A stretch of DNA of 7,550 nt, from contig JBNAWC010000054.1 of NCBI GenBank assembly GCA_049700035.1, positions 1 to 7,550 on the forward strand. The letters are read 5' to 3'. The notes under the pieces are model-generated. The model had not been told where the DNA came from. It was given only the letters and a program-made list of their open reading frames with translations, and made no database searches. Position 1 is the first letter of the stretch; each line of letters starts with the position of its first letter. A program made the position numbers and the translations under genes. This document shows, piece by piece, positions 6,059-7,550 of this stretch. The DNA is from JAVZLQ01 sp049700035. GTDB taxonomy: Archaea; Thermoproteota; Bathyarchaeia; Bathyarchaeales; Bathycorpusculaceae.

Positions 6059-6109
6059 GCTGCTGGTGAAGTGATGCCCCGCCAATTTATGTGAATGAAG
6101 CGGCTTTTT
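6059..6109 (+). other. Possible pheS leader element: micro-ORF, hairpin and T-tract
   Basis: GCTGCT (6059-6064) can pair over 6 bp (one GU) with AGCGGC (6099-6104), immediately followed by TTTTT (6105-6109). In the loop, GGTGA (6065-6069) precedes ATG 6074, which opens a six-codon ORF (MPRQFM) ending at TGA 6092-6094. GCGG can alternatively pair with CCGC at 6079-6082. The arrangement resembles a leader attenuator, but stem and T-tract are short and chance is a serious alternative. Confidence 0.25.
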
Positions 6110-6138
6110 CTAAAGCAAACATAGCGTGGTACATGCAT

Positions 6139-6153
6139 ACTTTTATTAAAAGT
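6139..6153 (+). promoter_or_regulatory. Palindromic TATA-like box proximal to pheS
   Basis: ACTTTTATTAAAAGT is a perfect inverted repeat with 7-nt arms about a central T. As a TATA box it would start transcription near 6172, giving a leader of about 34 nt before ATG 6206. The symmetry could also make it a repressor operator or be a by-product of an AT-rich promoter. Confidence 0.5.
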
Positions 6154-6205
6154 GAAACAACTACAATACAAAGTCCAAATGCTAATGTTAAAGAAGGGAA
6201 AAACA

Positions 6206-7550
6206 ATGCTTGAATTGAGAGAACACGAGCACAAAACGCTTTCGGCGCTGCAAAAGCTCCAAGGGAAGGCTTCACTTGAACAAACCGTGAAAGAGAGCGG
6301 CTTACCAGACGCGGCGGTCATGCGCGCAGCATTAACGCTGAGGGAAAAGGGACTCATAAAAATCATGGAAGAAAAGCGCACAGTTGCAACGCTAACAAGC
6401 GAAGGATTGGAATACGCGAAAAATGGACTTCCAGAACGTAGAATCCTAAATGCGCTTTACAGTTTAGGCGGAAAAGCAGAAATAACACAAATCGCAGAAA
6501 AGGCTGGAATTTCCGCTAAAGCTGTTCCTCTTGCTTTAGGCTGGATTATAAAAAAGAATTGGGCTGTTTTAAACAAGGAAAAGAACATATTAGCCTTAAC
6601 AGAAAATATGGCTTCGAAAAAGCCGCAGAAGAGCAACGACGAAAAGCTTTTGGAACTTCTAGTGAATAAAGGCAAAATAGTAATAGAAGAAATTGAGAAA
6701 AGTCTCCAAGAGGCTGCTGATGTTCTAAAAAGGCGAAAACTCTTGGAAACAAGAGAAAAGGCATTCTACAATTTTGAGTTGACAGACGCGGGACGCAAAC
6801 TACTAAAAAAAGGCGTGAAAGCCGCAGAAGAAGTTACGCAACTCACGCCAGAACTAATAATAACTGGAAAATGGCGCCAAACAAAACTGCGAAAATTCGA
6901 CGTAACAGCACCTGGACCAGCAGTTTACCCAGGAAAGATTCACCCACTACAACAGATTATTCAGCGTGCACGCGAAATTTTCTTGGAGATGGGTTTCACT
7001 GAAATACGTGGACCGCTTGTTGAAACTGCCTTCTGGAATTTTGATGCTCTATTTCAGCCTCAAGACCATCCAGCAAGAGAGATGATGGACACGTTCTATT
7101 TGGCTAATCCAAACGAGGGTAGGCTCCCTTCTAAAGCAATTGTGAATGCAGTTGCAAAGGTGCATGAGGACGGATGGACAACTGGTTCTAGGGGTTGGGG
7201 CTACAAGTGGAGCCAAAAAGAAGCGCGTAGGCTAGTTTTAAGGACGCACACAACCGCTGAAACAATAAAGTATTTGGCGACGCATAAGAAGCCGCCCATA
7301 AAGGTGTTTTCCGTTGATAGAGTTTACAGAAACGAGCAGGTGACGTACAAGAATATTCCAGAGTTCCACCAGATAGAGGGCATAGTGCTAGACAAGAATG
7401 TGACGCTCCGAGATTTGATGGGCACGCTTAAGACTTTTTACTCAAAGTTTGGACTCAAGAAAGTGGAGTTTTGGTCATGCTACTTTCCATATACGGAGCC
7501 TTCAGCCCAAGCCATGGTTTACCATCCAAAACTTAAGCGTTGGATTGAAC
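6206..7550 (+). CDS. pheS: Phenylalanyl-tRNA synthetase alpha subunit (3' end outside window)
   Basis: The catalytic subunit of the class II alpha2beta2 PheRS, which charges tRNA-Phe. The frame is open from ATG 6206 to the window edge, giving 448 codons; archaeal PheS is about 500 aa, so roughly 50 residues with motif 3 are missing. Residues 1-205 carry repeated winged-helix-like units (for example LREKGLIKIMEEKRTVATLTSEG and a later FYNFELTDAGRK) like the N-terminal DNA-binding-fold domains of archaeal/eukaryotic PheRS. The conserved linker RKFDVTAPGPAVYPGKIHPL follows at about 229-247. Motif 1 lies in GFTEIRGPLVETAFWNFDALFQ, and motif 2 is DRVYRNE (371-377) to EFHQIEG (386-392). In-frame ATGs at 6179 and 6185 would add 9 or 7 residues; 6206 is chosen because MLELREHEHKTL resembles usual PheS starts and a purine-rich AAGAAGGG lies before it. 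pheT may follow downstream. Confidence 0.96.
   Translation, partial: MLELREHEHKTLSALQKLQGKASLEQTVKESGLPDAAVMRAALTLREKGLIKIMEEKRTVATLTSEGLEYAKNGLPERRILNALYSLGGKAEITQIAEKAGISAKAVPLALGWIIKKNWAVLNKEKNILALTENMASKKPQKSNDEKLLELLVNKGKIVIEEIEKSLQEAADVLKRRKLLETREKAFYNFELTDAGRKLLKKGVKAAEEVTQLTPELIITGKWRQTKLRKFDVTAPGPAVYPGKIHPLQQIIQRAREIFLEMGFTEIRGPLVETAFWNFDALFQPQDHPAREMMDTFYLANPNEGRLPSKAIVNAVAKVHEDGWTTGSRGWGYKWSQKEARRLVLRTHTTAETIKYLATHKKPPIKVFSVDRVYRNEQVTYKNIPEFHQIEGIVLDKNVTLRDLMGTLKTFYSKFGLKKVEFWSCYFPYTEPSAQAMVYHPKLKRWIE

Noticed and set aside
6071..6104. C/D-box small RNA: GTGATG and ATGAAG look like C and C' boxes.
   Set aside because: No CTGA D or D' boxes are at the required positions.
6091..6213. 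A 40-codon frame from GTG 6091 running into the start of pheS.
   Set aside because: It has no Shine-Dalgarno site, crosses the proximal pheS TATA palindrome, and its composition does not look like a conserved protein.
6052..6381. A 109-aa minus-strand frame between trpS and pheS and over the pheS start.
   Set aside because: Most of it is antisense to the conserved pheS N-terminus, and it is cysteine/serine/phenylalanine-rich in the way expected of a shadow frame.

Overview
The window looks like part of an archaeal chromosome. The evidence is a type II methionine aminopeptidase, an archaeal/eukaryotic-type TrpRS, a PheRS alpha subunit with an N-terminal winged-helix-like extension, a DUF1512-family protein (an archaeal family), GGTGA/GAGGTG Shine-Dalgarno sites, and TATA-like boxes about 25 bp before the inferred transcript starts. 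The gene mix and moderate GC suggest a TACK-type lineage, perhaps Bathyarchaeia. That lineage call is inference from general impression, not from a tree. I see no mobile elements, CRISPR arrays or phage genes; this is mainly a housekeeping region.

Layout. Positions 1-53 are the 3' part of a 5S rRNA gene cut by the window edge, followed by T-rich DNA. Then come three plus-strand genes: a TauE/SafE-type membrane permease (151-948), and a two-gene unit of a DUF1512 membrane-anchored protein (1032-2156) and a small two-helix membrane protein with a zinc ribbon (2167-2577). The latter is tail to tail with methionine aminopeptidase (2574-3479, minus). A short divergent intergenic region leads to a UPF0173-type metallo-hydrolase (3557-4228, plus), which is tail to tail with a flavin-reductase-like FMN protein (4225-4812, minus). 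That gene is the downstream partner of trpS (4812-5942, minus) with a 1-nt stop/start overlap. A 263-bp divergent region separates trpS from pheS (6206 to the window end, plus, 3' end missing).

How the genes fit together. Methionine aminopeptidase, TrpRS, PheRS and 5S rRNA all belong to protein synthesis and maturation. Both convergent pairs overlap by exactly 4 nt so that their stop codons interlock. Several starts differ from the longest possible ORF once Shine-Dalgarno and TATA signals are considered (151, 1032, 2167, 3479, 3557). The least explained part is the trpS-pheS intergenic region. It has two plus-strand TATA-like boxes, a perfect 15-nt palindrome over the proximal one, and a tiny Shine-Dalgarno-led ORF inside a possible hairpin followed by five Ts.
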